Assembly: GCF_000389965.1 (NCBI RefSeq)
Contig: NC_021191.1
Span: 2,047,501-2,111,500, forward strand
Source: Actinoplanes sp. N902-109
Lineage (GTDB): Bacteria; Actinomycetota; Actinomycetes; Mycobacteriales; Micromonosporaceae
Direction: 5' to 3'
Length of the DNA: 64,000 nucleotides
Of the stretch, positions 42,805-52,632 are shown in pieces. Numbering within the stretch: position 1 is the first letter of the stretch; the number at the start of each line of letters is the position of its first letter. The notes under the pieces are model-generated. The model was not told the origin of the DNA, did no database searches, and was given only the letters and a program-made list of their open reading frames with translations. The position numbers were made by a program, and so were the translations under genes.

Positions 42805-44595
42805 GTGGCCCGGGCGATCCCGACGACGCCCGGCCGGGTCCCGGCGTCCGTCCGGGTGATCGTGGACGAGCCACTTGGCCGGAGTGCGGCTGCGATCCGT
42901 CACGTGCCCGCGTCAGCCAGCGTCCCCGTGCGCGTCCACCCGCTCGTGGTGGCCGCCCGCCTCGTCATGCTCGCACTCGTGGCGGCGCTCACCCTGATCG
43001 CCACGCGCGACCCGGGCCAGCTGCGGTGGATCGCGTTGTTGCTGGTGGCGGCGCTGCCGGCGTTCTTCGCCCCGGACCACCGGATCGCCGCGCGGCTGGG
43101 CCGGCTGGCCGAGGTGGCGGTGACCGGGCTGGCCGCCGGGTCGGTCGCCGCCGCCGCCAACGTCACGCGGACCGTGGACGCCGGGTTCGGGGCCGAGGCA
43201 GTGCTGCCCTACCTGGCGGTGCCGCTGCTCACCGCGGCCCTGCGCCGGCGGCCCACCGAGGGAGCCGCGCTGCTCGGCATCGCGGCCGTCACGATGGTCA
43301 TCGGCGGGGTGATCGCCGACCAGGGGCAGACTGTCCTCACGCAGCCCGGCTACCTGGCCGCCGGTGGGCAGTGGCTGGTGCTCGGTGCGATCGTCACGTT
43401 CGCCGCGGACACGATGAGGCAGCTCATGGCACCCGTCGAGAACAAACCGCAGCCGTACGCGGAAGCCACCCGGCTGCTCACCCAGCTGCGCAGCGTGGCG
43501 CGGTCGCTGCCGGGCGCGACGCTGGACCCCGGCGGCATCTCCGAGCACCTGCTGGAGGAGTTGCGGGCGGTCGCCCCGGCGGAGCGCACCGCGGTGCTGT
43601 CGGCCAGCGGCGGTGGCCGCCTGGTGGTGCTCGCCCAGTCCGGCGCCGAGCGCGTCGACTGGGAGGTCACCCTCGACGCCGACTCGGCGATCGCGGACGC
43701 CTGGGCCACCCAGCAACCGCAGACCGCGGCCGCCTCGCAGGCCCGTTCGCACCTCGGCGGCGAGGCCTCGTCGCTGGTCGTGCCGCTGGTGGCGGGGGTA
43801 CGTACGATCGGGCTGGTGGTGCTCGAGGCGGACGTGCCCAGCGCGTACCCGTCGGCGGTGATCGGGAAGGTCACCGAGGTGACCGGGCCGGCCGCCCTGC
43901 GGCTGGAGGCCGCGCTGCTGTTCGACGAGGTGCGCGCGCTGGCGACCAATGAGGAGCGTCAGCGGCTGGCCCGGGAGATCCACGACGGCGTGGCCCAGGA
44001 ACTCGTGATGGTCGGCTACGGCATCGACAACGCCCAGGCGACCCTGCCCGAGGGCGCCGACGAGACCGCCGAGGAGCTGCGCACGTTGCGGGCGGAGGTC
44101 ACCCGGGTCATCACCGAGTTGCGGCTCAGCCTGTTCGAGCTGCGCTCCGAGGTGGACCGCAACGGCGGGCTGGCGGCGGCCATCGCGGAATACGCCCGCA
44201 CTCTCGGCACGTCCGCCGGGCTGCGGGTGCACTTCACGTTTGACGAGTCCACCGCACGGCTGCCCGCCGCCACCGAGGCGGAGCTGCTGCGCATCGCCCA
44301 GGAGGCGATCACCAACGCCCGCAAGCACGCCGGCGCGTCCAACCTGTGGGTCACCTGCACCGTCGACCCGCCGTACGCGGAGATCGAGGTGTCCGACGAC
44401 GGCAAGGGATTCGCCGACGACCGGCCCGACGGGCGGTACGGCCTTGCGATCATGGCGGAGAGAGCGGAACGTATCCGGGGCCGTCTGGAGATCCGGCCAC
44501 GACACCCCAGCGGGACAACCGTTGCCGTAGTGCTCGGTTCGTCCGCTCGGCGCGATAGCGTGCGGGATAGCGTTTCCGCACCAGAAGGGGAGTAA
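42805..44595 (+). CDS. Sensor histidine kinase, NarL/DesK-type (HisKA_3)
   Basis: Encodes up to 596 residues. About five hydrophobic segments (residues 50-210) form a membrane sensor, followed by a GAF-like region (about 225-385). Then comes the dimerisation/phospho-acceptor helix with His in RLAREIHDGVAQELVM, and the HATPase domain with EAITNARKHAG and DDGKGFADD. It autophosphorylates and passes phosphate to the LuxR-type regulator 7 bp downstream. The start is uncertain: GTG 42805 is the longest; GTG 42856 or 42903 are alternatives. Signal unknown. Confidence 0.9.
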   Translation: MARAIPTTPGRVPASVRVIVDEPLGRSAAAIRHVPASASVPVRVHPLVVAARLVMLALVAALTLIATRDPGQLRWIALLLVAALPAFFAPDHRIAARLGRLAEVAVTGLAAGSVAAAANVTRTVDAGFGAEAVLPYLAVPLLTAALRRRPTEGAALLGIAAVTMVIGGVIADQGQTVLTQPGYLAAGGQWLVLGAIVTFAADTMRQLMAPVENKPQPYAEATRLLTQLRSVARSLPGATLDPGGISEHLLEELRAVAPAERTAVLSASGGGRLVVLAQSGAERVDWEVTLDADSAIADAWATQQPQTAAASQARSHLGGEASSLVVPLVAGVRTIGLVVLEADVPSAYPSAVIGKVTEVTGPAALRLEAALLFDEVRALATNEERQRLAREIHDGVAQELVMVGYGIDNAQATLPEGADETAEELRTLRAEVTRVITELRLSLFELRSEVDRNGGLAAAIAEYARTLGTSAGLRVHFTFDESTARLPAATEAELLRIAQEAITNARKHAGASNLWVTCTVDPPYAEIEVSDDGKGFADDRPDGRYGLAIMAERAERIRGRLEIRPRHPSGTTVAVVLGSSARRDSVRDSVSAPEGE

Positions 44596-44602
44596 CCCGA
44601 GC

Positions 44603-45271
44603 ATGTCGACCAGTCCGATGCCGACGACCCGCACCAAGGTGCTTCTCGTCGACGATCACGACCTGATCCGTAAGGGGCTGCGGCACGCGTTCGAGCGGGA
44701 CCGGCAGTTCGAGGTGGTCGGTGAGGCCGCCACCGCCGCCGAGGCCGTCCGTCAGGCCGGCGCGCTCCAGCCCGACGTGGTCATCATGGACCTGCGGCTG
44801 CCCGACGGCAGCGGTCTCGAAGCCACCCGCGCGCTGCGCAAGAACAACGCCAACATGGGCATCGTGGTGCTGACCATGTACGCCGGCGACGACCAGCTGT
44901 TCGGCGCGCTCGAGGCCGGGGCCAGCGCGTTCGTGCCCAAGACGGCGCCCGCCGACGAGGTCGTCGCGGCCGCCCGGCACGCCGCGTCGGCGCCGAGCGC
45001 GTTCACCGCCGCCGACCTCGCCGAGGCGATGAAGCGCCGGCTCGCGCCCTCCGGCCCGCAGCTGTCGCCGCGTGAGGGTCAGGTGCTGCGCCTGCTCGCC
45101 GACGGCATGAGCGTGGCCGGCATCGCCAAGCAGCTGTTCGTCTCGGAGTCCACGGCCAAGACCCATATCTCGAAGCTGTACGAGAAGCTCGGCGCAGCCA
45201 ACCGCGCCCAGGCGCTGATGACGGCGCTGCGGCTGGGCCTGCTCGAGGCCCCGGACGCGCCGAAGTTCTAG
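44603..45271 (+). CDS. NarL/FixJ-family response regulator
   Basis: Encodes 222 residues. The receiver domain has acidic VDDHD, phospho-Asp in VVIMDLRLPDGSG, and the switch Thr and Lys positions VLTMY and VPKTAP. The LuxR helix-turn-helix is at residues about 155-215 (LSPREGQVLRLLADG, VSESTAKTHISKLYEKLG). It is the partner of the kinase 7 bp upstream. ATG 44603 follows GGGGAG. Its TAG shares CTAG (45268-45271) with the TAG of the convergent reductase gene. Confidence 0.93.
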   Translation: MSTSPMPTTRTKVLLVDDHDLIRKGLRHAFERDRQFEVVGEAATAAEAVRQAGALQPDVVIMDLRLPDGSGLEATRALRKNNANMGIVVLTMYAGDDQLFGALEAGASAFVPKTAPADEVVAAARHAASAPSAFTAADLAEAMKRRLAPSGPQLSPREGQVLRLLADGMSVAGIAKQLFVSESTAKTHISKLYEKLGAANRAQALMTALRLGLLEAPDAPKF

Positions 45272-45906
45272 CTCGATCCCCGCAGGTGCCGCGGCGCGTT
45301 CGGTCGCGGCCCGGCGGAGAATTGCCGCTGCTCGATCGCCGGGAAGAGGCTGGACTGGACGTCCCAGGACGGCTTCTCCCGGGGCTTGGCCGCCAGGGCG
45401 AACGTCACCGCGTGCAGCATGTCGGCCAGCGCGGTGTGCAGCCGCGGGTCGGTGACGAGACCGTCGGCGCCGATGCAGTCCGGTTCCAGCGGCAGCCGGA
45501 TCACCGCCGACCGCAGCACCCGGGCGTTGCCGTGGCTGAGCACGGTCTCCAGCGTCGACAGTGCACCCTGATCCTGCCCCGGCGCGACGACCGACAGCCA
45601 GGCGACCGGCTTGTCCCACAGCTCGGCCCCCTCGACCAGCCAGTCGAGCATGTTCTTCAGGCTGCCGGGCAGGGAGCCGGCGTACTCGGGCGTGCAGAAC
45701 AGGATCGCGTCCGCCGTGGACACCTGGTGCCGCAGGATCGTCACCGCGTCGTGCTGCTCGCCCGGCGCGAACGCGGGCAGCCCGCGCAGCCCGTCGTACA
45801 GGTCGAGGAGCAGGTCGGCCGGTGCCACCCGGGCGGCCGTCCGCAGCGCGGCGGTGTGCAGCGACGACTCCCGGATGCTGCCCGGGATCAGCAGGATGCG
45901 CGTCAT
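45268..45906 (-). CDS. NAD(P)H-dependent FMN reductase
   Basis: Encodes 212 residues of flavodoxin-like fold. ILLIPGSIRESSLHTAALRT is the FMN phosphate loop (GSxRxxS) and LFCTPEYAGSLPGSLKNMLDW holds the flavin (PEYxxxxPGxLKNxxDW). These enzymes supply reduced FMN or detoxify quinones and chromate. ATG 45906 is preceded by TAGGGT (45914-45919) 7 nt upstream and no ribosome site, so probably leaderless. It lies 25 bp downstream of the otsA stop, on the same strand. Confidence 0.92.
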   Translation of the reverse strand: MTRILLIPGSIRESSLHTAALRTAARVAPADLLLDLYDGLRGLPAFAPGEQHDAVTILRHQVSTADAILFCTPEYAGSLPGSLKNMLDWLVEGAELWDKPVAWLSVVAPGQDQGALSTLETVLSHGNARVLRSAVIRLPLEPDCIGADGLVTDPRLHTALADMLHAVTFALAAKPREKPSWDVQSSLFPAIEQRQFSAGPRPNAPRHLRGSS

Positions 45907-45931
45907 GGGCCAGACCCTACTGTGCGCATCG

Positions 45932-47347
<1,416 letters not shown>

Positions 47348-47386
47348 TCACGAGACGCTATCGGATGACTACGCAGCGGAACAGGC

Positions 47387-48169
47387 CTAGACGACGGCGC
47401 CGTCGTCCGGGTCGTCCTCGTCGTCCCCCGAGCGCAGCCGCCAGACCAGGGTCACCGCGCCCGCCACGATCGCCGCGAACGCGATCAGCGTGACGTAGGT
47501 GGCCGGCACCGGCACCAGCCACGGGAACAGGAACAGCACGAAGCCCACCACGACACCGAGCACGCCGGCGATCGCGTACTTCGAGATGTGCGGCAGCGGG
47601 GGAGGGGGCGGCGGGACGTAGCGCTCGTCGTCCTCGTCGTCGTCCAGGTCGGCGCCGAACGTGTCCAGCCCGTCCAGCATCGAGGGCTCCTCGACCCGGT
47701 CGGTGCGGCGGCGGTTGTGCAGCACCGGGCCCTCGGGCGCGGGGGCCGGCGGCTCGGGCGGCATGCCCTCGGCCGCCGGCCACGGCGGCGTCTCCGGGTC
47801 GGCCGTGGTGTGGAAACCGGCCACGATCTTGGCCCATTCGGCGTCGACGTCGCGCTGGTCGGCCTGGGCGGCCGGGGACGGGGTGGGCGTGGGGCCGGTG
47901 CCGCCGGTCAGCTTCTGCAGATGCTCGCGCGCGGTCTGCAGGTGATCACGGTCGACGTAGAGCCGGTCGGTGGGCCGGGCGGGGAAGGTGGTCGCGCGCA
48001 GGATGGGGTTGAGGTCCGCCGACGGCTGCAGGTACGCGGCGATGCCCCCGGCGGCGAGCACGTCGAGCAGGTGCTCACCCACGCGAGGATCCACGTCGCC
48101 CGCGGCCGCGTAGTCAGCCGCGTCGAGTCCGTTGTCCCGCCGCCCGCGACGGGCGCCACCCGCTGACAC
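47387..48169 (-). CDS. Membrane protein with disordered middle, unknown function
   Basis: Encodes 260 residues. Residues 10-95 are a small soluble domain resembling a signal-transducing DUF2007-like fold (VGEHLLDVLAAGGIAAYLQP, DRLYVDRDHLQTAREHLQKL). A Pro-rich acidic linker follows (EDDERYVPPPPPPLPH). Two C-terminal membrane helices (YAIAGVLGVVVGFVLFLFP, VTLIAFAAIVAGAVTLVW) end in an acidic tail DDEDDPDDGAVV. The resemblance is from memory. GTG 48169 has GAGGAG upstream. It precedes otsA by 39 bp on the same strand. Confidence 0.75.
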   Translation of the reverse strand: MSAGGARRGRRDNGLDAADYAAAGDVDPRVGEHLLDVLAAGGIAAYLQPSADLNPILRATTFPARPTDRLYVDRDHLQTAREHLQKLTGGTGPTPTPSPAAQADQRDVDAEWAKIVAGFHTTADPETPPWPAAEGMPPEPPAPAPEGPVLHNRRRTDRVEEPSMLDGLDTFGADLDDDEDDERYVPPPPPPLPHISKYAIAGVLGVVVGFVLFLFPWLVPVPATYVTLIAFAAIVAGAVTLVWRLRSGDDEDDPDDGAVV

Positions 48170-48353
48170 CCTGCACTCTCCTCGCAGCCGACTTGCCGAG
48201 CCCCCGCGCTCAGCGCGCGTGCCTTGAATGGTGACACGACAGGTGCCGCTTGCGGGAGTGCGTTGTGGCGCGCCGCTCCCTGTTCGTACCCTTTTCCTGC
48301 CCTCGGCAACGGCACGCGGCCATTTCTTCCTGGCCCCCAGGAGAGGACGCCCG

Positions 48354-49142
48354 GTGTTCTACTGGTTGTTGAAGTACGTGATCCTAGGACCTGTCCTGAA
48401 ATGCCTCTTCCGCCCCGATGTGCAGGGACTCGAACGCATCCCGGCGCACGGACCGGTGATCCTCGCGTGCAACCACCTGTCGTTCTCCGACTCGATCTTC
48501 ACACCGCTCATGGTGAATCGCCGCGTGACCTTCGTCGCCAAGGCGGAGTACTTCACCGGTAAGGGGATCAAGGGCTGGCTCATGCGCCAGTTCTTCACCG
48601 GCACGGGGACGATCCCGGTGGACCGTTCGGGTGGCAAGGCGGCCCGCGCGGCCCTCGACACCCAGTTGCGGGTGCTGCGCTCGGGCGGCATCGCCGGCAT
48701 CTACCCGGAGGGCACCCGCTCACCCGACGGGCGGCTCTACCGCGGCAAGACCGGCGTGGCCCGGCTGGCCCTGGAGAGTGGCGCCCCGGTCGTCCCGATC
48801 GCGCTGCTCAACACCGACGAGATCCAGCCCACCGGCAAGCTCGTCCCGGCGATCAAGCGGGTGCGCATGCGGGTCGGCCACCCCCTCGACTTCTCCCGCT
48901 TCCCGCCCGGCGACCGCTTCGTCGAGCGCGCGGTCACCGACGAGATCATGTACGAACTGATGACCCTCACCGGCCGCGAGTACGTCGACGTCTACGCCGC
49001 CACCCTGAAGACCTCGGTGGAGTCCCCGGTCAAGCGGGCCGGGGCAGGGGGCGGCCCGGCCCGTACGTCGTCCCGGCCCGATCCCGCTCCAGCCAGCCCG
49101 ACTCCACCAGCAAGCGGCGGGCTCCCGCCACGTCGTCGGTGA
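48354..49142 (+). CDS. plsC: 1-acyl-sn-glycerol-3-phosphate acyltransferase
   Basis: Encodes 262 residues; acylates lysophosphatidic acid in phospholipid synthesis at the membrane. The HX4D motif is in LACNHLSFSD, substrate-binding FTGTGTIPVDRSGG and IYPEGTRSPDGRLYRGKTG follow, then APVVPIALLNT. GTG 48354 was chosen because AGGAGAGG lies 8-10 nt upstream and the family starts at this point (YWLLKYV); an ATG at 48228 adds 42 atypical residues. The last 38 residues (a Pro/Ala/Arg-rich tail) are coded opposite the 3' end of the DUF2087 gene, a 113-bp overlap. Matches Rv2182c. Confidence 0.92.
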   Translation: MFYWLLKYVILGPVLKCLFRPDVQGLERIPAHGPVILACNHLSFSDSIFTPLMVNRRVTFVAKAEYFTGKGIKGWLMRQFFTGTGTIPVDRSGGKAARAALDTQLRVLRSGGIAGIYPEGTRSPDGRLYRGKTGVARLALESGAPVVPIALLNTDEIQPTGKLVPAIKRVRMRVGHPLDFSRFPPGDRFVERAVTDEIMYELMTLTGREYVDVYAATLKTSVESPVKRAGAGGGPARTSSRPDPAPASPTPPASGGLPPRRR

Positions 49143-49593
49143 TCCGGGCGAGGCGCCGGTTGACGGTGTCCTCGTCGCAGAGACCGTCCAGGTCGAGGTA
49201 GCGGGCCAGCAGCTCGCCCATCATCGGGTAGCGGTCGCTGAGCGTGGGCGGCAGCGCGGTCACCCGGCCGTGCGAGAAGAAACCGCGCAGCTGGGGATAG
49301 TCGTCGAGCAGCGCCGTGACGGGTTGCAGCCGGTCGACCGCGCCCGCCGCGTCGCGCAGCAGACCGGGATGGGCGCGATAGACGCCGTCACCCGTGCCGG
49401 TGACGATGCCGGCCGCGACCAGCCGGGCGCAGGCGTCGCCCACCTCGGGCTTCGAGCGTTCGAGCACGTACGCCAGCTCGGCCAGCGTCCCGCCCTCGGT
49501 GCCCCGCCGCACGAGCTCGGCGAACGCGGCCAGCCGCGCGGGCACGGCAAGCTGGGCGAGGATCTCGGCGGCGCGGGCGGCTTCGGCGGACAT
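49030..49593 (-). CDS. DUF2087 protein with winged-helix N-terminus
   Basis: Encodes 187 residues. Residues 10-75 look like an ArsR/winged helix (RLAAFAELVRRGTEGGTLAELAYVLE) and residues 110-175 match DUF2087 (LLARYLDLDGLCDEDTVNRRLARI, LLVESGWLERD). Such proteins are probable transcription regulators. ATG 49593 has TAGCCT (49600-49605) 6 nt upstream and no ribosome site: probably leaderless. Its last 37 codons overlap plsC on the other strand. The conserved end SGWLERDRAGTTYGP falls inside the overlap, so this frame is the constrained one. Confidence 0.83.
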   Translation of the reverse strand: MSAEAARAAEILAQLAVPARLAAFAELVRRGTEGGTLAELAYVLERSKPEVGDACARLVAAGIVTGTGDGVYRAHPGLLRDAAGAVDRLQPVTALLDDYPQLRGFFSHGRVTALPPTLSDRYPMMGELLARYLDLDGLCDEDTVNRRLARITDDVAGARRLLVESGWLERDRAGTTYGPGRPLPRPA

Positions 49594-49633
49594 CCCGCCA
49601 GGCTAGGGCGTGCGCCCCGGCGGGGCACCCGGT

Positions 49634-50140
49634 TTACCGGCGCGCGGCGGCGTCCCCGTTGAGCACGTGCCAGCGGGCCAGGTTGTGCTTGGCGTCCACC
49701 AGGGCGTCGTGCCGGCCCTGGGCGGTGGGCAGCGACGGGCGGCCCTTGTCGTCCCAGAGCTGGCGCAGATCCTTGGTGAACCGGGGGATCTCCCGCGGCA
49801 GGGCCGGCATCGCACCCCAGAGCTGGGCCAGCGCCACGTGGTCGTAGGCCGCGTACCAGGCCCACAGCTCGATCTGCTCGTCCCGCCCCTGGACCGGCTC
49901 CAGCAGGAAGGCGTGCAGGTCGTCGCGGATGCGGTCGCGGGAGCGCCACGCCGGGTCGGCCGGCGACGGCAGCTTGTCGAGCACGTTGCGGCGTACCCAA
50001 GGGATGGCCTTGGACTCGTCGAACTGGGTGGAAACGGCGTAGAACTCGCGCCCGAACTCGTCGACCATGCCGATGGACACCAGGTCGACCGTGCGGCCGT
50101 CCTCGATGAACTCGCAGTCGTAGAAATAGCGGTAGACCAT
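49634..50140 (-). CDS. 3'-5' exoribonuclease (Rv2179c-like, DEDDh)
   Basis: Encodes 168 residues. The DEDDh residues are visible: YDCEFIEDG (Asp, Glu), WYAAYDHVAL (Asp) and GRHDALVDAKHN (His, Asp). It is related to RNase T/oligoribonuclease, and the mycobacterial member Rv2179c trims 3' overhangs on RNA. Normal length. ATG 50140 follows GAGGATGAG. It is 16 bp after the APH-like gene on the same strand and 40 bp before the DUF2087 gene start, so a run of three is possible. Confidence 0.92.
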   Translation of the reverse strand: MVYRYFYDCEFIEDGRTVDLVSIGMVDEFGREFYAVSTQFDESKAIPWVRRNVLDKLPSPADPAWRSRDRIRDDLHAFLLEPVQGRDEQIELWAWYAAYDHVALAQLWGAMPALPREIPRFTKDLRQLWDDKGRPSLPTAQGRHDALVDAKHNLARWHVLNGDAAARR

Positions 50141-50156
50141 CGCCGCTCATCCTCGC

Positions 50157-51059
50157 CTACGGCTCGTCGCGGTGTGCGCGCAGGGCCTCCCCGGCGTGCC
50201 GCAGCGCCGCCGGGTCACCCCGGCGGGCGGCCCAGTCGGCCTGCACCGCCCAGCGGAACCGCAGCATCACGGGCAGGGCCGCGCGCAGCTCGTCCTCGGT
50301 GACCGGGCCGGCCGCCAGGTAGCCGTCCAGCAGCTCGGTGGAGGTCTCCTCGCCCCCGGCGTACAGCACCGCGGCGGCGACGTCGTAGAGCAGCGGCCCG
50401 GTGCCACCGGCGCCGCAGTCGAGCAGCCCGGCCCGCCCGGTCGCCGGGTCGATCAGGAACGTCTCCGGGGCCGGGTCGCCGTGCAGCACCCCGTAGGTCA
50501 GCCGGTCGGTCACGGTCAGCCGGGTCACGGCGGTCAGCGCGCCGGTGATCGCCGGGCGCAGCCACGGCTCGGCCGCCAGGTGCGGCGCGTCCGGGTCGAG
50601 GTAGATCCACCGGCTCAGCCCCGGGTGGTCGAAGCTCTGCAGGGCGCGGTGCACCGCGCCCAGCCGGTCACCCCAGAACTGCTGGTCGATGGGGTCGCGG
50701 CCGTCGAGGGTACGGCCGGGGGCGCGGCGCAGCACCGCCATCGCACCCCGCTCGGTCTCCGCGGTCAGGGCGCCGGCCAGCGTCCGTACCGGGATGCCGG
50801 CCTCGATGCCGCTGGTGCGCAGGCGGTCGGCGGCCGCGAGACCCGCCTCCACCGGCAGCCGGCACTCGGGGTCGGCCAGCCGGGCCACGAAGCGCTCGCC
50901 GCCGGCCAGGACGTCCCAGCCGGCCGAGAGCAGGCCGCCGGGCAGCGCCGAGATCTCGGCGGGCAGCAGGTGCCATTGGTCGCGCAGCGTCAATCGAAGG
51001 AGGTCGTCATCCCGCACGGCGGCGATTATGCGGGTACGGACCGTGACGACAACGGACAC
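50157..51059 (-). CDS. Aminoglycoside-phosphotransferase-like protein with altered catalytic loop
   Basis: Encodes 300 residues. The fold of APH/choline-kinase-like proteins is indicated by the Brenner-type loop VLHGDPAPETFLID (His193, Asp195) and LLDCGAGGTGPLLYDVA (Asp214 as in DFG). The Asn that normally follows the catalytic Asp by five residues is Thr200, and the DFG Phe is Cys. Kinase activity is therefore doubtful. Substrate unknown; resistance should not be assumed. GTG 51059 is used; a GTG at 51017 is an alternative start. Divergent from the small ORF and crp. Confidence 0.78.
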   Translation of the reverse strand: MSVVVTVRTRIIAAVRDDDLLRLTLRDQWHLLPAEISALPGGLLSAGWDVLAGGERFVARLADPECRLPVEAGLAAADRLRTSGIEAGIPVRTLAGALTAETERGAMAVLRRAPGRTLDGRDPIDQQFWGDRLGAVHRALQSFDHPGLSRWIYLDPDAPHLAAEPWLRPAITGALTAVTRLTVTDRLTYGVLHGDPAPETFLIDPATGRAGLLDCGAGGTGPLLYDVAAAVLYAGGEETSTELLDGYLAAGPVTEDELRAALPVMLRFRWAVQADWAARRGDPAALRHAGEALRAHRDEP

Positions 51060-51148
51060 CGTGGGCGATAGTCACGCGGGGCGATAAGGGGGTGTACACG
51101 CAGCGACATTCGCGAAATGATCGAACGGCAAGGGCTCGGAGGTATCAA

Positions 51149-51268
51149 ATGGCGTTGATGACGCTCTTCATGCTAAGAGTGATCGTTCGCGTCGAGCGGC
51201 CGGCGCCGGACAGCTGTGCCGACGGTGGTCCGGCCCGGGCGACCGGGGGCGACTGGGGGAAGGACTGA
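51149..51268 (+). CDS. Candidate 39-aa small protein or leader peptide upstream of crp
   Basis: ATG 51149 has GGAGG 6 nt upstream (51140-51144 region) and the frame runs 39 codons to TGA 51266-51268, only 2 nt before the crp start. The N-terminus MALMTLFMLRVIVRVE is hydrophobic and amphipathic; the rest is Gly/Asp-rich with one Cys. It is too short to identify. It could be a small membrane protein or a coupling/leader ORF controlling crp. The crp Shine-Dalgarno lies inside its end, so ribosome traffic would affect crp. Confidence 0.45.
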   Translation: MALMTLFMLRVIVRVERPAPDSCADGGPARATGGDWGKD

Positions 51269-51270
51269 CC

Positions 51271-51963
51271 GTGGATCATCGGCTGCCGGAGCCGGGGGAC
51301 GCGCTGACCGGTGTGGAGATGTTCGCCGGGCTCGAGCCCGACGTACGTCAGCGGGTCATCGCGGCAGCCGTGCCCCGCACCTACCGCAAGGGTCAGATCC
51401 TGTTCGTCGAGCACGACCCGGGGGATTCCCTGATCGTGCTGCGCCGGGGCGCCATCGCTGTGTTCCGCACCGCCCCCACCGGCGAGCGTGCGGTGCTCAC
51501 CGTGGTCCGCCCGCCCGACGTGCTCGGCGAGGTCTCGCTGCTGGATGCGTCCACCCGCTCGGCCAGCGCCGAGGCGATCGAGGACAGCCAGGCGCTGGCG
51601 CTGTCCCGGGTCGCCTTCATGGATCTCGTGCACTCCAACCCGCGCATCCTCGACGCGGTGATGCGCTCGGTCGGCGGACTGATCCGCCGGCTCACCGAGC
51701 AGAACGCCGACCACGTCTTCCTCGACCTGCCCGGCCGGGTGGCCAAGACCCTGGTCCGCCTCGCGGGTGACAGCCAGGCCCCGATGATCACGATCGAGCT
51801 CAACCAGAGCCAGCTCGCCGAGATGGCCGGCGGCTCCCGGCAGAGCGTCAACCAGGCGATCGGCTCGTTCGCCACCCGCGGCTGGCTGCGCACCGAGGGC
51901 CGCCGGATCGTGGTCACCGACGTGTCCGCGCTGCGCCGCCGGGCCGGCATGGCGGAGCGCTGA
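51271..51963 (+). CDS. Crp/Fnr-family transcription regulator
   Basis: Encodes 230 residues. A cyclic-nucleotide-binding barrel covers residues 15-125 (EHDPGDSLIVLRRGAIAVF, GERAVLTVVRPPDVLGEVSLLD, RSASAEAIEDSQALAL). A dimer helix follows, then the Crp helix-turn-helix at residues about 175-205 (QLAEMAGGSRQSVNQAIGSFATRGWL). It is of the actinomycete Crp type that binds cAMP. GTG 51271 follows GGGGAAGGA. No Fnr-type Cys cluster is seen. Preceded by the 39-codon small ORF. Confidence 0.92.
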   Translation: MDHRLPEPGDALTGVEMFAGLEPDVRQRVIAAAVPRTYRKGQILFVEHDPGDSLIVLRRGAIAVFRTAPTGERAVLTVVRPPDVLGEVSLLDASTRSASAEAIEDSQALALSRVAFMDLVHSNPRILDAVMRSVGGLIRRLTEQNADHVFLDLPGRVAKTLVRLAGDSQAPMITIELNQSQLAEMAGGSRQSVNQAIGSFATRGWLRTEGRRIVVTDVSALRRRAGMAER

Positions 51964-52029
51964 TCATCGGGCTGTTTCGGCCGGTGTCCTCCGGGAACGA
52001 CGGAAGGTGACACCGACGAAGGAGTTCTC

Positions 52030-52530
52030 ATGGCTGAGCACAGCGAGCAGGAGAAGCGCGAGAAGCTCAAGGAGCTGGTCAAGGACGCGCGCATCGGGAT
52101 GCTGACCACGATGACCGCGGCGGGACGGCACGTCAGCCGGCCGATGGCGCTGCAGGACGTCGAGTTCGACGGCGACCTGTGGTTCTTCACCTACAGCGAC
52201 GCCGACCTGGTGGCCGAGATCAACCTCAACCCCCAGGTCAATGTGGCCTTCAGCGACCCCAAGCAGCACTCCTGGACCTCGGTCTCGGGCGCCGCCGTGC
52301 AGATCGACGACCGGGCCAAGGCCGAGGAACTGTGGAACCCGATGCTCAAGGCATGGTTCCCCGACGGGCTCGACACGCCCAACCTCACCCTCGTCAAGGT
52401 TGTCGCCGAGACGGCCGAATACTGGGAATCCGCGCACAGCTCCACAGTGATCACCCTGCTGGGCTACGTGAAGGCTGCGGTAACAGGAAAGACTCCGGAT
52501 GCGGGGGAGAACGAAACGGTCCGGTTGTAG
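52030..52530 (+). CDS. Pyridoxamine 5'-phosphate oxidase-like flavin-binding protein (general stress 26 type)
   Basis: Encodes 166 residues. The split-barrel fold is suggested by KDARIGMLTTMTAAGRHVSRPM, LWFFTYSDADLVAEINLNPQVNVAFSD-type pattern and AEYWESAHSS. It is likely to bind FMN or F420. Enzyme activity unknown. ATG 52030 follows AAGGAG 5 nt upstream. It sits 66 bp after crp in the same direction. Confidence 0.87.
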   Translation: MAEHSEQEKREKLKELVKDARIGMLTTMTAAGRHVSRPMALQDVEFDGDLWFFTYSDADLVAEINLNPQVNVAFSDPKQHSWTSVSGAAVQIDDRAKAEELWNPMLKAWFPDGLDTPNLTLVKVVAETAEYWESAHSSTVITLLGYVKAAVTGKTPDAGENETVRL

Positions 52531-52632
52531 CGGGGCGCGCTGGCTCGGTTGCGGTGGGCCGACTACAGTGCGCTTGCGGCCCGCCCCAACCCGGGCTTTT
52601 CCTCGCGACCCGATGCAGGAGGACGAGCAATC

